Positions 1 through 8,379 of a stretch of DNA of 64,000 nucleotides are shown here, one piece after another (the stretch's first letter is position 1; each line of letters opens with the position of its first letter). The stretch is from the NCBI RefSeq assembly GCF_947501425.1, contig NZ_CANMVN010000002.1:62001-126000 (forward strand). Reading direction: 5' to 3'. The position numbers and the translations under genes are program-made. The notes under the pieces were generated by a model, which worked only from the letters and a program-made list of their open reading frames with translations, was not told where the DNA came from and searched no databases. Source of the stretch: an uncultured Psychroserpens sp. Its GTDB lineage: Bacteria > Bacteroidota > Bacteroidia > Flavobacteriales > Flavobacteriaceae.

Positions 1-885
1 TGGAAACGCTTTCCGACTCTTATCAGCCAGATATTTAATCACTTTCGTTGATTTAGCTTTAATTGGCTGACCGCTAAGTCCGCCATTTCCTATTTCGGCT
101 AAACGTTCCTCAGAGGCTTTCAAACCAGTTCTATCTACAGAAGTATTGCTGGCTATTACACCATCTAAATGCGTTTCTGCGATAAGCTCTATAATTTCGT
201 CTAATTGATTTGTATTTAAATCTGGAGCAATTTTAAGCAAGATTGGTTTTTGCTGAGTAAATGTATTATTAGCTTTTTGTACTTCGGAAATAAGCTCTAA
301 CAAGTAGTCTTTGTCATTCAATTTTGCATGACTACCAACATTAGGACAACTGACATTGAGAACAAAGTAATCCACATAAGGATGCAATGCGTTAAAGCAT
401 TCTAAATAATCTTTTGTGTAATCCTCAGGTGCTGTAGCAGTATTTTTACCAATATTTCCACCAATAATCAATTTCCCTTTATTCTTTTTTAACTGTGCAA
501 TAGCAGCTTGTAGTCCTTCATTATTAAAACCCATTCTATTGATGATACCTTTATCATCTTTAAGCCTGAATAAGCGCTTCTTAGGATTGCCAACCTGACC
601 TTTTGGAGTTACGGTTCCTATTTCTATAAATCCAAAACCAAAATTTGCTAATTCGTTGTACAGCACCGCATTTTTATCAAAACCAGCAGCTAATCCAACT
701 GGATTCTTGAATTTAAGTCCGAAAAGTTCTCGCTCTAAAGCCTTGTCATTTACCTGGTACAAACTTCTAAAAAGTGATGGTATTCCTGGTATTTTAGACA
801 CATTACGAATAAGTGAGAATGTAAAGTGATGTACTTTTTCAGGGTCAAAACAAAATAAAATTGGTCTCAATAAAAGGGTATACAT
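1..885 (-). CDS. pyrD: Dihydroorotate dehydrogenase (quinone), 3' end cut by window edge
   Basis: Class 2 dihydroorotate dehydrogenase, the membrane-associated flavoenzyme that oxidises dihydroorotate to orotate with quinone in pyrimidine synthesis. Reading back from an ATG at 885 gives 295 codons open to the window edge. The N-terminus is the amphipathic quinone-site extension typical of class 2 ([20 protein letters not shown]). It is followed by FMN-barrel motifs [10 protein letters not shown] and [11 protein letters not shown], and by [13 protein letters not shown], which holds the catalytic serine region of class 2 enzymes. The NTSVDRTGL segment and a Gly-rich GGLSGQPIK loop follow. About 50 C-terminal residues lie outside the window. 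A TATTTTTG box 19 nt upstream of the ATG is a plausible promoter. Identification is firm. Confidence 0.96.
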   Translation of the reverse strand, partial: MYTLLLRPILFCFDPEKVHHFTFSLIRNVSKIPGIPSLFRSLYQVNDKALERELFGLKFKNPVGLAAGFDKNAVLYNELANFGFGFIEIGTVTPKGQVGNPKKRLFRLKDDKGIINRMGFNNEGLQAAIAQLKKNKGKLIIGGNIGKNTATAPEDYTKDYLECFNALHPYVDYFVLNVSCPNVGSHAKLNDKDYLLELISEVQKANNTFTQQKPILLKIAPDLNTNQLDEIIELIAETHLDGVIASNTSVDRTGLKASEERLAEIGNGGLSGQPIKAKSTKVIKYLADKSRKAFP

Positions 886-903
886 GCAAAATCTTTTCTA
901 GTG

Positions 904-911
904 CAAAAATA
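904..911 (-). promoter_or_regulatory. Putative -7 box of pyrD
   Basis: On the minus strand this reads TATTTTTG, a perfect match to the Bacteroidota -7 consensus TAnnTTTG. It ends 18 nt before the pyrD start codon. No clear TTG -33 element is seen at the usual distance, so the call is moderate. Confidence 0.45.
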
Positions 912-1010
912 ACATTCATTTGATTAAAATCGCTAACTTTCATGCCAAAACCTTGCAGGTTTTAATTTTATATCACTCAAACTCTTATTACACTTATAAC
1001 CGCATACAAT

Positions 1011-2252
1011 ATGATTACCAAAGAAGACATTATAAAACGTTTCATTAGTTACGTTACTGTAGATACAGAATCAGATCCAGAAAGTGACACGACACCTAGT
1101 ACTGCAAAACAATGGGACTTAGCTAATGCATTGGTTGCAGAATTAAAGTCTATTGGAATGAGCGATGTTAGCATTGATGAGAATGCCTATATCATGGCAA
1201 CGCTTCCTAGTAATGTGGATCATGAGGTTCCAACCATCGGTTTTATTTCTCATTTTGATACCACTCCAGATTTTACTGGTGCAAACGTAAAACCTCAAAT
1301 TATTGAGAATTACGACGGAAAAGATATTGTATTAAATGCAGCTGAAAACATTATTTTATCTCCTGATTATTTTGAAGATTTATTGTTATACAAAGGAAAA
1401 ACCTTAATCACAACTGATGGAACTACACTTCTTGGTGCAGATGACAAAGCAGGAATTGCCGAAATTGTTTCAGCCATGGAATACTTGATTCAGCATCCAG
1501 AGATTAAACACGGAACAATAAGAGTTGGGTTTACTCCAGACGAAGAAATTGGTCGTGGTGCACATAAATTTGATGTTGAAAAATTTGGAGCAGACTGGGC
1601 TTACACAATGGATGGAAGTCAGATTGGTGAACTCGAATATGAAAACTTTAATGCTGCAGGAGCAAAAGTAACTGTAAAAGGTAAAATTGTTCATCCAGGT
1701 TATGCCAAAGGAAAAATGGTAAACTCCATGTATATTGCTACAGAGTTTATCAATTCATTACCTCGAATGGAAACTCCTGAACATACCGAAGGCTATCAAG
1801 GTTTTTTTCATTTATATAGTATTGATGGCAAAGTAGAAGAAACCATTTTACAATACATCATCAGAGATCATGACAAAGGTCATTTTGAAGCACGAAAAGA
1901 CGTCATGCAAAAACTCACCAACGAAATCAACACACAATACGGAAGAGAGGTTATCGCTATAGAGATTAAGGATCAGTACTTTAATATGAAAGAAAAGGTA
2001 GAGCCTGTGATGCATATTGTTGATATTGCCGAAGAGGCAATGAAACAACTCGATATTGAACCGCTCATAAAACCAATTAGAGGTGGTACAGACGGCTCAC
2101 AATTAAGCTATATGGGATTACCTTGTCCGAATATTTTTGCAGGCGGACACAACTTTCACGGAAGATATGAGTATGTGCCTGTAGAAAGCATGATCAAAGC
2201 TACTGAAGTGATCTGTAAGATTGCTGAACTCACTGCTGCTCAAAAAAAATAA
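1011..2252 (+). CDS. pepT: Peptidase T (tripeptide aminopeptidase)
   Basis: M20B zinc aminopeptidase that removes the N-terminal residue of tripeptides in the cytoplasm. The 413-aa length matches PepT (about 410). Visible metal-site segments are [10 protein letters not shown] (His81), LLGADDKAG (Asp144), [10 protein letters not shown] (catalytic Glu178 and ligand Glu179), the [12 protein letters not shown] segment with the third Asp, and a C-terminal [10 protein letters not shown] with the last His. No signal peptide is present, as expected. The ATG follows 125 nt of noncoding DNA after the divergent pyrD. The secreted amidohydrolase starts 5 nt after the stop, so the two are probably co-transcribed. 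Confidence 0.97.
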   Translation: MITKEDIIKRFISYVTVDTESDPESDTTPSTAKQWDLANALVAELKSIGMSDVSIDENAYIMATLPSNVDHEVPTIGFISHFDTTPDFTGANVKPQIIENYDGKDIVLNAAENIILSPDYFEDLLLYKGKTLITTDGTTLLGADDKAGIAEIVSAMEYLIQHPEIKHGTIRVGFTPDEEIGRGAHKFDVEKFGADWAYTMDGSQIGELEYENFNAAGAKVTVKGKIVHPGYAKGKMVNSMYIATEFINSLPRMETPEHTEGYQGFFHLYSIDGKVEETILQYIIRDHDKGHFEARKDVMQKLTNEINTQYGREVIAIEIKDQYFNMKEKVEPVMHIVDIAEEAMKQLDIEPLIKPIRGGTDGSQLSYMGLPCPNIFAGGHNFHGRYEYVPVESMIKATEVICKIAELTAAQKK

Positions 2253-2257
2253 CCATT

Positions 2258-3679
2258 ATGAATCTAAAGGTCATATTTACCCTTACTATATTTTTATGCT
2301 TTAGCCATCTAAGTGCTCAGGAATTCTCACCACAAGTCGAGCGTTTTATTAGCTCAAATGACAATGACTTTGCAATTACTAATGTAACCCTTATTGATGG
2401 CACTGGTAGTGAAACTAAAACAAATCAGACCATTATCATCAAAAACAAAAAGATTGAAGCCGTTGGTAACACCAAAACAATCAAAATCCCTGAAGGTATT
2501 AAGGTCATTGATGGTACCAATAAAACTGTCATTCCAGGTTTAGTAATGCTTCATGAACATATGTTCTATACCAAACCTTTTGAAAATTGGTTTAGTGTAG
2601 GTCAAATGACCTTCACATTTCCGAGGTTATATTTAGCTGGTGGTGTAACAACTATGAGAACTGGAGGAAGTATACAACCACAAACAGACCTCAATGTGAT
2701 GAAATGGATCAATGAAGGTAAAATGACTGGACCTAAAATGTTTGTTACTGGTCCTTTTATTGAACGTGAAGGACCAAAAGTACCAGAACTAGGCTTTATC
2801 AATAATGCTGAAGAGGTTGGTTTTTTGGTTAACTATTGGGCAGACAAAGGTGTAACTTCATTTAAAGTCTACAACAATATTACCAGAGAGGATCTCGAAA
2901 TATGTGTGACCGAAGCTCATAAACGTGGTTTAAAAGTCACAGGACACTTATGTTCATTAACCTATGCTGAGGCCTCAGAAATAGGCATTGACAACCTCGA
3001 ACACGGATTCATGGCCTCAAGTGACTTTTCAACAGATAAAGCTGAAGATCTTTGTGATCCTTATAGTGCCAGACGAGGTCTCGCCAATGAAGATGTTAAT
3101 GGTAAAAACATCAATGCACTTATTGACCTATTAATAAAGAATAAAACTGTAATTACAACCACACCCAATGTTTTTGAACCTTACACTGATAGAGAAATAG
3201 TGCCTGGAGGTGGTTTTGATGCACTAATACCTCAAATCCAAGAGCGTTTAAAATCAAACCACGAGCGTAGTCAGGGAAGAGATGCTAATAGCTTAGCACT
3301 TTTCAACAAGAACCTTACTTGGGTAAAACGCTTTTACGATAAAGGAGGGGTTTTAGTTGCAGGAACAGATCCAACAGGTGCTGGACGAACTGTTGCTGGT
3401 TATGCCAATCAACGTACTGTTGAGATTTTAGTTGAGGCAGGTTTTACGGTTGAAGAAGCTATAAAAGTATGTACTCTAAATGGCGCAACGTTTCTGGACA
3501 TTAATAATAATACTGGAAGTCTAGAAGTTGGCAAAACAGCCGATTTAATTCTAATCAACGGAAACCTCAATACCAATATTAAAGACATCAGAAATATGGA
3601 AATTGTATTTAAAGATGGTATTGGTTTTGACTCCAAAGCCTTATTTGAATCGGTTAAAGGAAAAGTTGGGTTAAATTAA
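2258..3679 (+). CDS. Secreted amidohydrolase (imidazolonepropionase/prolidase-like)
   Basis: Amidohydrolase-superfamily metal hydrolase exported to the periplasm. Residues 1-20 form a signal peptide ending LSAQ. The family fold is marked by the opening strand FAITNVTLIDGTG, then VIPGLVMLHEHMF (metal-binding HxH), FKVYNN near the usual bridging-lysine position, TGHLCS and LEHGF (the two later His ligands), and GTDPTG (catalytic Asp). The closing strand GSLEVGKTADLILINGN returns to the small beta-domain. Length (473 aa) fits imidazolonepropionase-like dipeptidases found in many flavobacteria. The exact substrate cannot be read from sequence; the neighbouring peptidase T makes a cyclic or acylated dipeptide plausible. 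It follows pepT by 5 nt. Confidence 0.88.
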   Translation: MNLKVIFTLTIFLCFSHLSAQEFSPQVERFISSNDNDFAITNVTLIDGTGSETKTNQTIIIKNKKIEAVGNTKTIKIPEGIKVIDGTNKTVIPGLVMLHEHMFYTKPFENWFSVGQMTFTFPRLYLAGGVTTMRTGGSIQPQTDLNVMKWINEGKMTGPKMFVTGPFIEREGPKVPELGFINNAEEVGFLVNYWADKGVTSFKVYNNITREDLEICVTEAHKRGLKVTGHLCSLTYAEASEIGIDNLEHGFMASSDFSTDKAEDLCDPYSARRGLANEDVNGKNINALIDLLIKNKTVITTTPNVFEPYTDREIVPGGGFDALIPQIQERLKSNHERSQGRDANSLALFNKNLTWVKRFYDKGGVLVAGTDPTGAGRTVAGYANQRTVEILVEAGFTVEEAIKVCTLNGATFLDINNNTGSLEVGKTADLILINGNLNTNIKDIRNMEIVFKDGIGFDSKALFESVKGKVGLN

Positions 3680-3688
3680 ATAATAGAC

Positions 3689-4456
3689 ATGAAGCTTTTT
3701 TTTATTATCCTAACTATCATTTTTTTTGTACTGCCTGTTGTTGGTATTATCCTTCTTATTCGATATGTCATCAAAAAATCGAGTGCAAACCAACCACCAC
3801 ACGTTCTTGCTAAGGAGAAACAACAATTAATTGAAAAAGTAAATAAAACCAGGAAAAAACTGAAGACCTGGCAACCTGAGTATTTAATTCAAATTTCTAA
3901 TGAGATTGACTACAATTATTCTAAAGGATTTACACGGAAATTCAATGGGATTATTAAAAGTAGTAACTCCGACAAAATTATTGCATTCAGGCGTTTGGAT
4001 CGCGGATTGGATATCAATTCCAAAATTATGGCAGTAACTAGTGATACCAGCTTTTATTTTGAGGTCACTCCCAAGCCAAGTCTTGTTAAAATATTCGTTA
4101 ACGATCAATACCTAGGCAAAATTGAAAATCATCTTAGTATTTTCAATACTGATGGAATAGCTTTAGGTCATATAAACAGAAAGAAAACCACTTCTGGGAT
4201 TTATGATGTTGTCTTTAATGAAATCACGTTAGCACAACTTATAAAAAATTCAGATCGTAGAATGTTTTTAAAAAATCCGTTTCATAACTCGAGTGGACGT
4301 TTAGGACCTAACAATCCAATGTTCATTCAAAATGATGTTAAGATCGAAAACTCACTAGTTAACGTTACAACCGAATTAAATGATTACGAATATCGATGGA
4401 TACTAGCCTTAGCTATATTTGAATGTATATATTATGGAATTGATTTTAACCAATAG
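3689..4456 (+). CDS. Membrane-anchored protein of unknown function
   Basis: I do not recognise a named family. A strong transmembrane helix covers about residues 3-26 (FFIILTIIFFVLPVVGIILLI). It is followed by a short basic linker and a roughly 220-residue soluble domain rich in beta-strand-like segments (for example TSDTSFYFEVTPKPSLVKIFVNDQYLGKIE). It ends in a hydrophobic tail with WILALAIFECIYYGIDF. The overall plan resembles scramblase-like or LURP-like folds whose last strand precedes a helix, but that is a weak impression. It starts 9 nt after the amidohydrolase, so it probably belongs to the same transcript. Confidence 0.75.
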   Translation: MKLFFIILTIIFFVLPVVGIILLIRYVIKKSSANQPPHVLAKEKQQLIEKVNKTRKKLKTWQPEYLIQISNEIDYNYSKGFTRKFNGIIKSSNSDKIIAFRRLDRGLDINSKIMAVTSDTSFYFEVTPKPSLVKIFVNDQYLGKIENHLSIFNTDGIALGHINRKKTTSGIYDVVFNEITLAQLIKNSDRRMFLKNPFHNSSGRLGPNNPMFIQNDVKIENSLVNVTTELNDYEYRWILALAIFECIYYGIDFNQ

Positions 4457-4492
4457 GGTAAAAATTGTATTTTAATAGGAATTGAAGACCAT

Positions 4493-5092
4493 ATGAAAAA
4501 AATCCATTCTGTAGAAGAATATATAGAAACTAATGCGCATTACGCTGAAGCCTTAACTATTTTACGTAATATTATTAACACAACAGAGCTTGAAGAAACT
4601 GTAAAATGGAGTATGCCAACCTATTGCTTGAAAGGTAAAAACGTTCTTGGTATTGGTGCTTTTAAAAACCATTTTTGTTTGTGGTTTCATCAAGGTGTAT
4701 TTCTTAAAGACGAACATGGCTTACTCATCAACGCTCAGGAAAACAAAACCAAAGCTTTACGTCAGATGCGTTTTGAAACAAAAGCAGACATCAATCAAGC
4801 TGCTGTTCTGGATTACGTTAAAGAAGCTATTGAAAATCAACGTTTAGGTAGAGAAATTAAACCTAGTCGTAAAGCAAAAGAGGTTGTTGTTCCAGATGAA
4901 TTGAAAACAGCATTTAAGTCAAATACTGAACTCAACACTGGTTTTAAAGCGCTTACTCCAGGAAAGCAGAGGGAATACTGCGACTATATTAGCGAGGCAA
5001 AACGAGAAGCAACTAAACAGTCTCGATTGGCTAAGATCACGCCAATGATTATTCAAGGTATTGGATTAAATGATAAGTATAAGAATTGCTAG
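4493..5092 (+). CDS. YdeI/OmpD-associated family protein (DUF1801 plus OmdA-like tail)
   Basis: A 199-aa cytoplasmic protein with an N-terminal DUF1801 domain (about residues 5-115; key stretch EETVKWSMPTYCLKGKNVLG and FCLWFHQGVFLKD). The C-terminal helical bacteriocin-protection/OmdA-type segment (about 135-195; FKALTPGKQREYCDYISEAK) follows. This two-domain arrangement is the usual one for the YdeI family. Function in the family is poorly defined; links to antimicrobial peptide resistance come from one member only. It starts 36 nt after the preceding gene and is followed by a strong terminator shared with the convergent yajC. Confidence 0.85.
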   Translation: MKKIHSVEEYIETNAHYAEALTILRNIINTTELEETVKWSMPTYCLKGKNVLGIGAFKNHFCLWFHQGVFLKDEHGLLINAQENKTKALRQMRFETKADINQAAVLDYVKEAIENQRLGREIKPSRKAKEVVVPDELKTAFKSNTELNTGFKALTPGKQREYCDYISEAKREATKQSRLAKITPMIIQGIGLNDKYKNC

Positions 5093-5121
5093 ATCTCAAT
5101 AGTTAAATTATCAAAAAAAAC

Positions 5122-5159
5122 AAAAAAACTCCGAAAGCAGATACTTTCGGAGTTTTTTT
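5122..5159. terminator. Bidirectional intrinsic terminator
   Basis: A perfect 16-bp stem: A7 then ACTCCGAAAG-like arm at 5122-5137, loop CAGATA at 5138-5143, complementary arm at 5144-5159. The arms end in 7 A on the left and 7 T on the right, so the hairpin works on both strands. It lies between the convergent YdeI-like gene and yajC. Confidence 0.9.
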
Positions 5160-5175
5160 GTTGAATGTATATATT

Positions 5176-5466
5176 CTATTTTGTTTTCGCTGGTGCGTTT
5201 AGCTTCTGACTAATTTCCATAGAAATTGCAGAACGTTCAAACTTTATTTTTCCAGCGAGAGTTTCGATAACACAACTGTTGTCTTTATCATTAAGATCAA
5301 CAATTTTTCCGTGCATACCGCTTTTAGTTACTACTTTATCACCTCTCTTTAAACCTGCAGCAAAGGCTTTTTCTCGTTTTGCTCGTTTCATTTGCGGTGC
5401 AATCATAAAGAAATACACCACAGCAAACATGGCTATAAAAGGTAAAAAATTTCCAATATCTCCCAT
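5176..5466 (-). CDS. yajC: Preprotein translocase subunit YajC
   Basis: Small single-span inner-membrane protein of the SecDF-YajC accessory complex of the Sec translocon. At 96 aa it has the standard length. The helix is at about residues 5-22 (NFLPFIAMFAVVYFFMIAP), directly followed by the family signature QMKRAKREKAF and the SH3-like tail with KRGDKVVTKSGMHGKIV. It starts 3 nt after the stop of the DUF1573 gene, so the two are one transcript. The yajC-DUF1573-nusB order is common in Bacteroidota. Confidence 0.96.
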   Translation of the reverse strand: MGDIGNFLPFIAMFAVVYFFMIAPQMKRAKREKAFAAGLKRGDKVVTKSGMHGKIVDLNDKDNSCVIETLAGKIKFERSAISMEISQKLNAPAKTK

Positions 5467-5469
5467 AAA

Positions 5470-5967
5470 TTATTTTACAGACTTTATTGAAGCAGTACCT
5501 GCTTTTTTATCTTTTGCGTTTGGATCTGGCTGAACAAAAGCTTTAATCTTAACAACTTCAGAACCTTTTTCAGTATTTGTTGTTAAAGTAATTGACTTTT
5601 GAACTTGATTTGTTCCTTTTCCGTTAAACTTTACAGTAAATTCAGCAGACTCACCTGGAGCTAAAGGATCTCTGTTCCAATCTGAAGGTACAGTACATCC
5701 ACAAGTACTTTTGATATTACTTACTACTAAGGGTGTTTTTCCTGTGTTAGTGTACTTAAACTTAGTTTCAACTGGAGTACCGTTTACGATAGTTCCAAAA
5801 TCATGTTCAGTTTCTTCAAAAGTAATTACCGGAAAATCCTGAGCACTTGCGTCTCTTTCTGCAGCAGCTGCTACGTTATCAGAATTGATCTTGCTAGTTG
5901 CATCATCTTTACATGATGTAAAAGCTACTAAACATAATGCGCTTAACGCTAAAATTGCTTTTTTCAT
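5470..5967 (-). CDS. DUF1573 lipoprotein
   Basis: A 165-aa lipoprotein. The signal peptide ends in the lipobox FTSC, so Cys20 is the likely lipidated residue. The mature part contains an immunoglobulin-like DUF1573 domain (about residues 48-140): TFEETEHDFGTIVNGTPVETKFKYTNTG-type start, then SNIKSTCGCTVPSDW with the conserved CGC motif, and GESAEFTVKFNGKG. The biochemical role of the family is unknown; it is a conserved periplasmic protein of Bacteroidota. The last residues are lysine-rich. It is transcribed with yajC and has its own plausible -7 box at 6005-6012. Confidence 0.9.
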   Translation of the reverse strand: MKKAILALSALCLVAFTSCKDDATSKINSDNVAAAAERDASAQDFPVITFEETEHDFGTIVNGTPVETKFKYTNTGKTPLVVSNIKSTCGCTVPSDWNRDPLAPGESAEFTVKFNGKGTNQVQKSITLTTNTEKGSEVVKIKAFVQPDPNAKDKKAGTASIKSVK

Positions 5968-6004
5968 TACTATGGTTTTTTAAATAATTTTTGATTCGAG
6001 AAGC

Positions 6005-6012
6005 CAAATGTA
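6005..6012 (-). promoter_or_regulatory. Putative -7 box of the DUF1573-yajC operon
   Basis: Minus-strand TACATTTG matches TAnnTTTG exactly, about 38 nt before the DUF1573 start codon. No convincing -33 TTG is seen. Confidence 0.45.
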
Positions 6013-6094
6013 CTAATTATTTCATCTAATTAAAATTTTTAGGACACTTTCAAACAAAACATTAACAGTCTAACACCTGTAAAATCTAGAAAAT

Positions 6095-7039
6095 CTAGAG
6101 TAAACCACGACCTATTTTATTGAGTTTTCCTTCGGAAGTATACTCCTTTATAATTTTATCTAAGATACCATTGATAAAGTTACTACTCTTTGGAGTAGAG
6201 TATTCTTTAGCAATCTCCAAATACTCGTTAATGGTTACTTTTATTGGTATTGACGGGAATTTCTGAAATTCACAAATTGCCATTTGCATTAAAACGGTAT
6301 CTATTTGAGTGATACGATCTGCATCCCAATTTTTGGTTTTTGTAGCTATTTCAATATTAAAAGCAGCTTGATTTAGAATCGTTTTTTTCAAGAGTTCTAA
6401 ACCAAAATCTCTGTCTTCCAAATCTTTAAATAATTTAGGCGTGAAAAAATTTCCTTCTGAAGAAGCTTTCACTTTCTTCAATAATTTTAAAATAGCTGTA
6501 TTTACAACTGGAAGATCGTCTAACCAAGTGATACGTTTATCCTCAAAGTATTCATATAGTTTATCGTTTGGTGCAATAATCTCTGTGAACATATCAATCA
6601 CAAAATTCTTATCCTCCTTAAAGGTAGAGGTCTTTGTCGACATATATTCTTTGTACAAATCACTATCAAGAATAGCTTTAAAAATAACATCAATGTATTC
6701 GAAATCTAAATACCATGGATTCTCTTTCTGGCTCTCTATACGTTCTTGCAAAGCTTCATTAGAGCTAAGTAGTAATAGGACTTCATTGTTGATGAATTTG
6801 GAATTTGGATTTTTATCCTCTTGAGTCGCTAGAAGTTTCTTTTGATTTTTCTCTAATCTATCTTTTGACTTTTTATGTACTTCAATAAGTAATGATAATT
6901 GCGCTAAAAATAAATCGTACATGCTATCTAGACTTAGAAGCAGAAATTTCTCATTGGTCTTTATGTTGTCACTCTCACTTCCTTGAGAAGCGTAAAGTGT
7001 TTGCATAACTTTAATACGAATGTGACGTCTATTTAACAT
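6095..7039 (-). CDS. nusB: Transcription antitermination factor NusB (long flavobacterial form)
   Basis: RNA-binding antitermination factor that joins NusE/NusG on boxA of rRNA leaders. The 314-aa length is about twice the E. coli protein. The N-terminus carries the family opening LNRRHIRIKVMQTLYA, followed by a long charged helical insertion (about 30-190). The conserved NusB helical core sits at the C-terminal end (about 195-305): DRITQIDTVLMQMAICEF, then the PSIPIKVTINEYLEIAKEYS signature and FINGILDKI. This extended form is usual in Bacteroidota. It lies between leucine dehydrogenase and DUF1573-yajC on the same strand but is separated from the former by a terminator. Confidence 0.93.
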   Translation of the reverse strand: MLNRRHIRIKVMQTLYASQGSESDNIKTNEKFLLLSLDSMYDLFLAQLSLLIEVHKKSKDRLEKNQKKLLATQEDKNPNSKFINNEVLLLLSSNEALQERIESQKENPWYLDFEYIDVIFKAILDSDLYKEYMSTKTSTFKEDKNFVIDMFTEIIAPNDKLYEYFEDKRITWLDDLPVVNTAILKLLKKVKASSEGNFFTPKLFKDLEDRDFGLELLKKTILNQAAFNIEIATKTKNWDADRITQIDTVLMQMAICEFQKFPSIPIKVTINEYLEIAKEYSTPKSSNFINGILDKIIKEYTSEGKLNKIGRGLL

Positions 7040-7061
7040 GGTTACAAAGAGCTAAAAATTA

Positions 7062-7091
7062 CAGAGCGAAAGCTTTGACACTTTCGCTCTG
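7062..7091 (-). terminator. Intrinsic terminator of leucine dehydrogenase
   Basis: An 11-bp perfect stem (CAGAGCGAAAG at 7062-7072, CTTTCGCTCTG at 7081-7091) with an 8-nt loop. On the minus strand it is followed by TAATTTTTAG. It lies after the leucine dehydrogenase stop and before the nusB start. Confidence 0.75.
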
Positions 7092-7143
7092 CAAAAATAC
7101 TATTATTTTAAATGTAGAAAAATTTTTAAATAAGGTTTTAAAT

Positions 7144-8247
7144 TTATTTCTCCTGCATTCTTTTTCTGTCTTCTATACGCTCTTTAGCAATACGTAATGC
7201 TGATACATTTGTAGTGACATTATTTTGTTTAGCACCTTCAAATATTTCAAGTGTTGTATTATAGATATTTTCTGTTTTACGCATGATTTCTTGTTTACCG
7301 TAGTTTTCCAGTTCTGCATAAACATTAATGATTCCACCTGCATTGATTAAGAAATCAGGTGCATATAGAATTCCTCTTTCCTGAAGAAGCCTTCCATGTT
7401 TTGCTTCATCTGCTAATTGGTTGTTGGCTGCTCCAGCAATGATATCTGCTTGAAGTTTATGGATGGTATCGTCGTTAATTGTAGCTCCTAAGGCACATGG
7501 TGCATAGATATCCATTGGCTCGCTGTAAATATCTTGTCCGCCATAAATAGTAACATCATGTCTAGCCTTAACAGCTTCTAGACGCTCTTGATTAATATCT
7601 GCTATAGTTACCTTAGCTCCTTCATTAAGTAAATGCTCAACTAAAGATTCTCCTACGTGTCCTATTCCTTGAACAAATATCGATTTGTCTTCAAGTACAT
7701 CGCTACCATATCTAAATTTTGCAGCTGCTTTCATTCCCATAAAAACACCATAGGCTGTTATTGGTGAAGGGTTACCAGCACCACCTTTACTTTCTGAAAT
7801 ACCAGTAACGTAAGGAGTCACTTCTCTTACTGTATCCATATCTGCTGTTGTCATACCAACATCTTCTGCTGTGATATATCTTCCGCTTAAAGAATGAACA
7901 AACTCTCCAAATTTTTTCATTAACTCAGGAGTTTTTTCAGTTTTGGCATCTCCAATGATAACAGCTTTTCCTCCTCCAAGATTTAATCCTGTAATTGCAG
8001 ATTTAAAGGTCATACCACGAGATAAACGTAGGACATCATTTAATGCTTCCCACTCATTATTATAATTCCACATTCTAGTCCCTCCAAGTGCAGGTCCTAA
8101 AACTGTGTTATGTATTCCTATTATTGCTTTTAAACCAGTATCTTTGTCGTTGCAAAAAACGATTTGCTCATGATTATCGAATGATAATTGTCCAAATACA
8201 GGGTCAATTTTTGAGAGTTCTTTAGAACTTAAAACGTCTGATGTCAT
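7144..8247 (-). CDS. Leucine dehydrogenase (Glu/Leu/Phe/Val dehydrogenase family)
   Basis: NAD-dependent oxidative deaminase of branched-chain amino acids, 367 aa as usual for this family. The substrate domain shows LGPALGGTRMW, RGMTFKSA (Lys82) and NLGGGKAVI (Lys94), the two catalytic-site lysines of leucine/valine dehydrogenases. The Rossmann part carries the dinucleotide motif VQGIGHVGESL (about residues 190-200) and later GAANNQLAD. The absence of a glutamate-specific pocket signature and the length favour leucine or valine over glutamate dehydrogenase. It probably feeds branched-chain fatty acid synthesis or amino-acid catabolism. A well-formed promoter lies at 8295-8325, and it is divergent from the ABC exporter. 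Confidence 0.92.
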   Translation of the reverse strand: MTSDVLSSKELSKIDPVFGQLSFDNHEQIVFCNDKDTGLKAIIGIHNTVLGPALGGTRMWNYNNEWEALNDVLRLSRGMTFKSAITGLNLGGGKAVIIGDAKTEKTPELMKKFGEFVHSLSGRYITAEDVGMTTADMDTVREVTPYVTGISESKGGAGNPSPITAYGVFMGMKAAAKFRYGSDVLEDKSIFVQGIGHVGESLVEHLLNEGAKVTIADINQERLEAVKARHDVTIYGGQDIYSEPMDIYAPCALGATINDDTIHKLQADIIAGAANNQLADEAKHGRLLQERGILYAPDFLINAGGIINVYAELENYGKQEIMRKTENIYNTTLEIFEGAKQNNVTTNVSALRIAKERIEDRKRMQEK

Positions 8248-8294
8248 TTGAAAGTAAATTAAAATCTATTTTAAATTATACATAAAATAGCGTG

Positions 8295-8325
8295 CAAAAA
8301 TAACTCAATATTGGAGTATTAACAA
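8295..8325 (-). promoter_or_regulatory. Bacteroidota-type promoter of leucine dehydrogenase
   Basis: On the minus strand a TTG (8325-8323) is followed 20 nt later by TATTTTTG (8302-8295), matching TTG-N17-23-TAnnTTTG. The start codon is 47 nt downstream of the -7 box. It is the best-formed promoter I found in the window. Confidence 0.65.
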
Positions 8326-8379
8326 AAAATAGAGCGTTAAATTATCATATTGCTAAAAATCGAGCCTCAATAATTCTAA

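Noticed and set aside
5279-5533. Plus-strand open frame across yajC
   Set aside because: It runs antisense to yajC and into DUF1573, with no protein features of its own.
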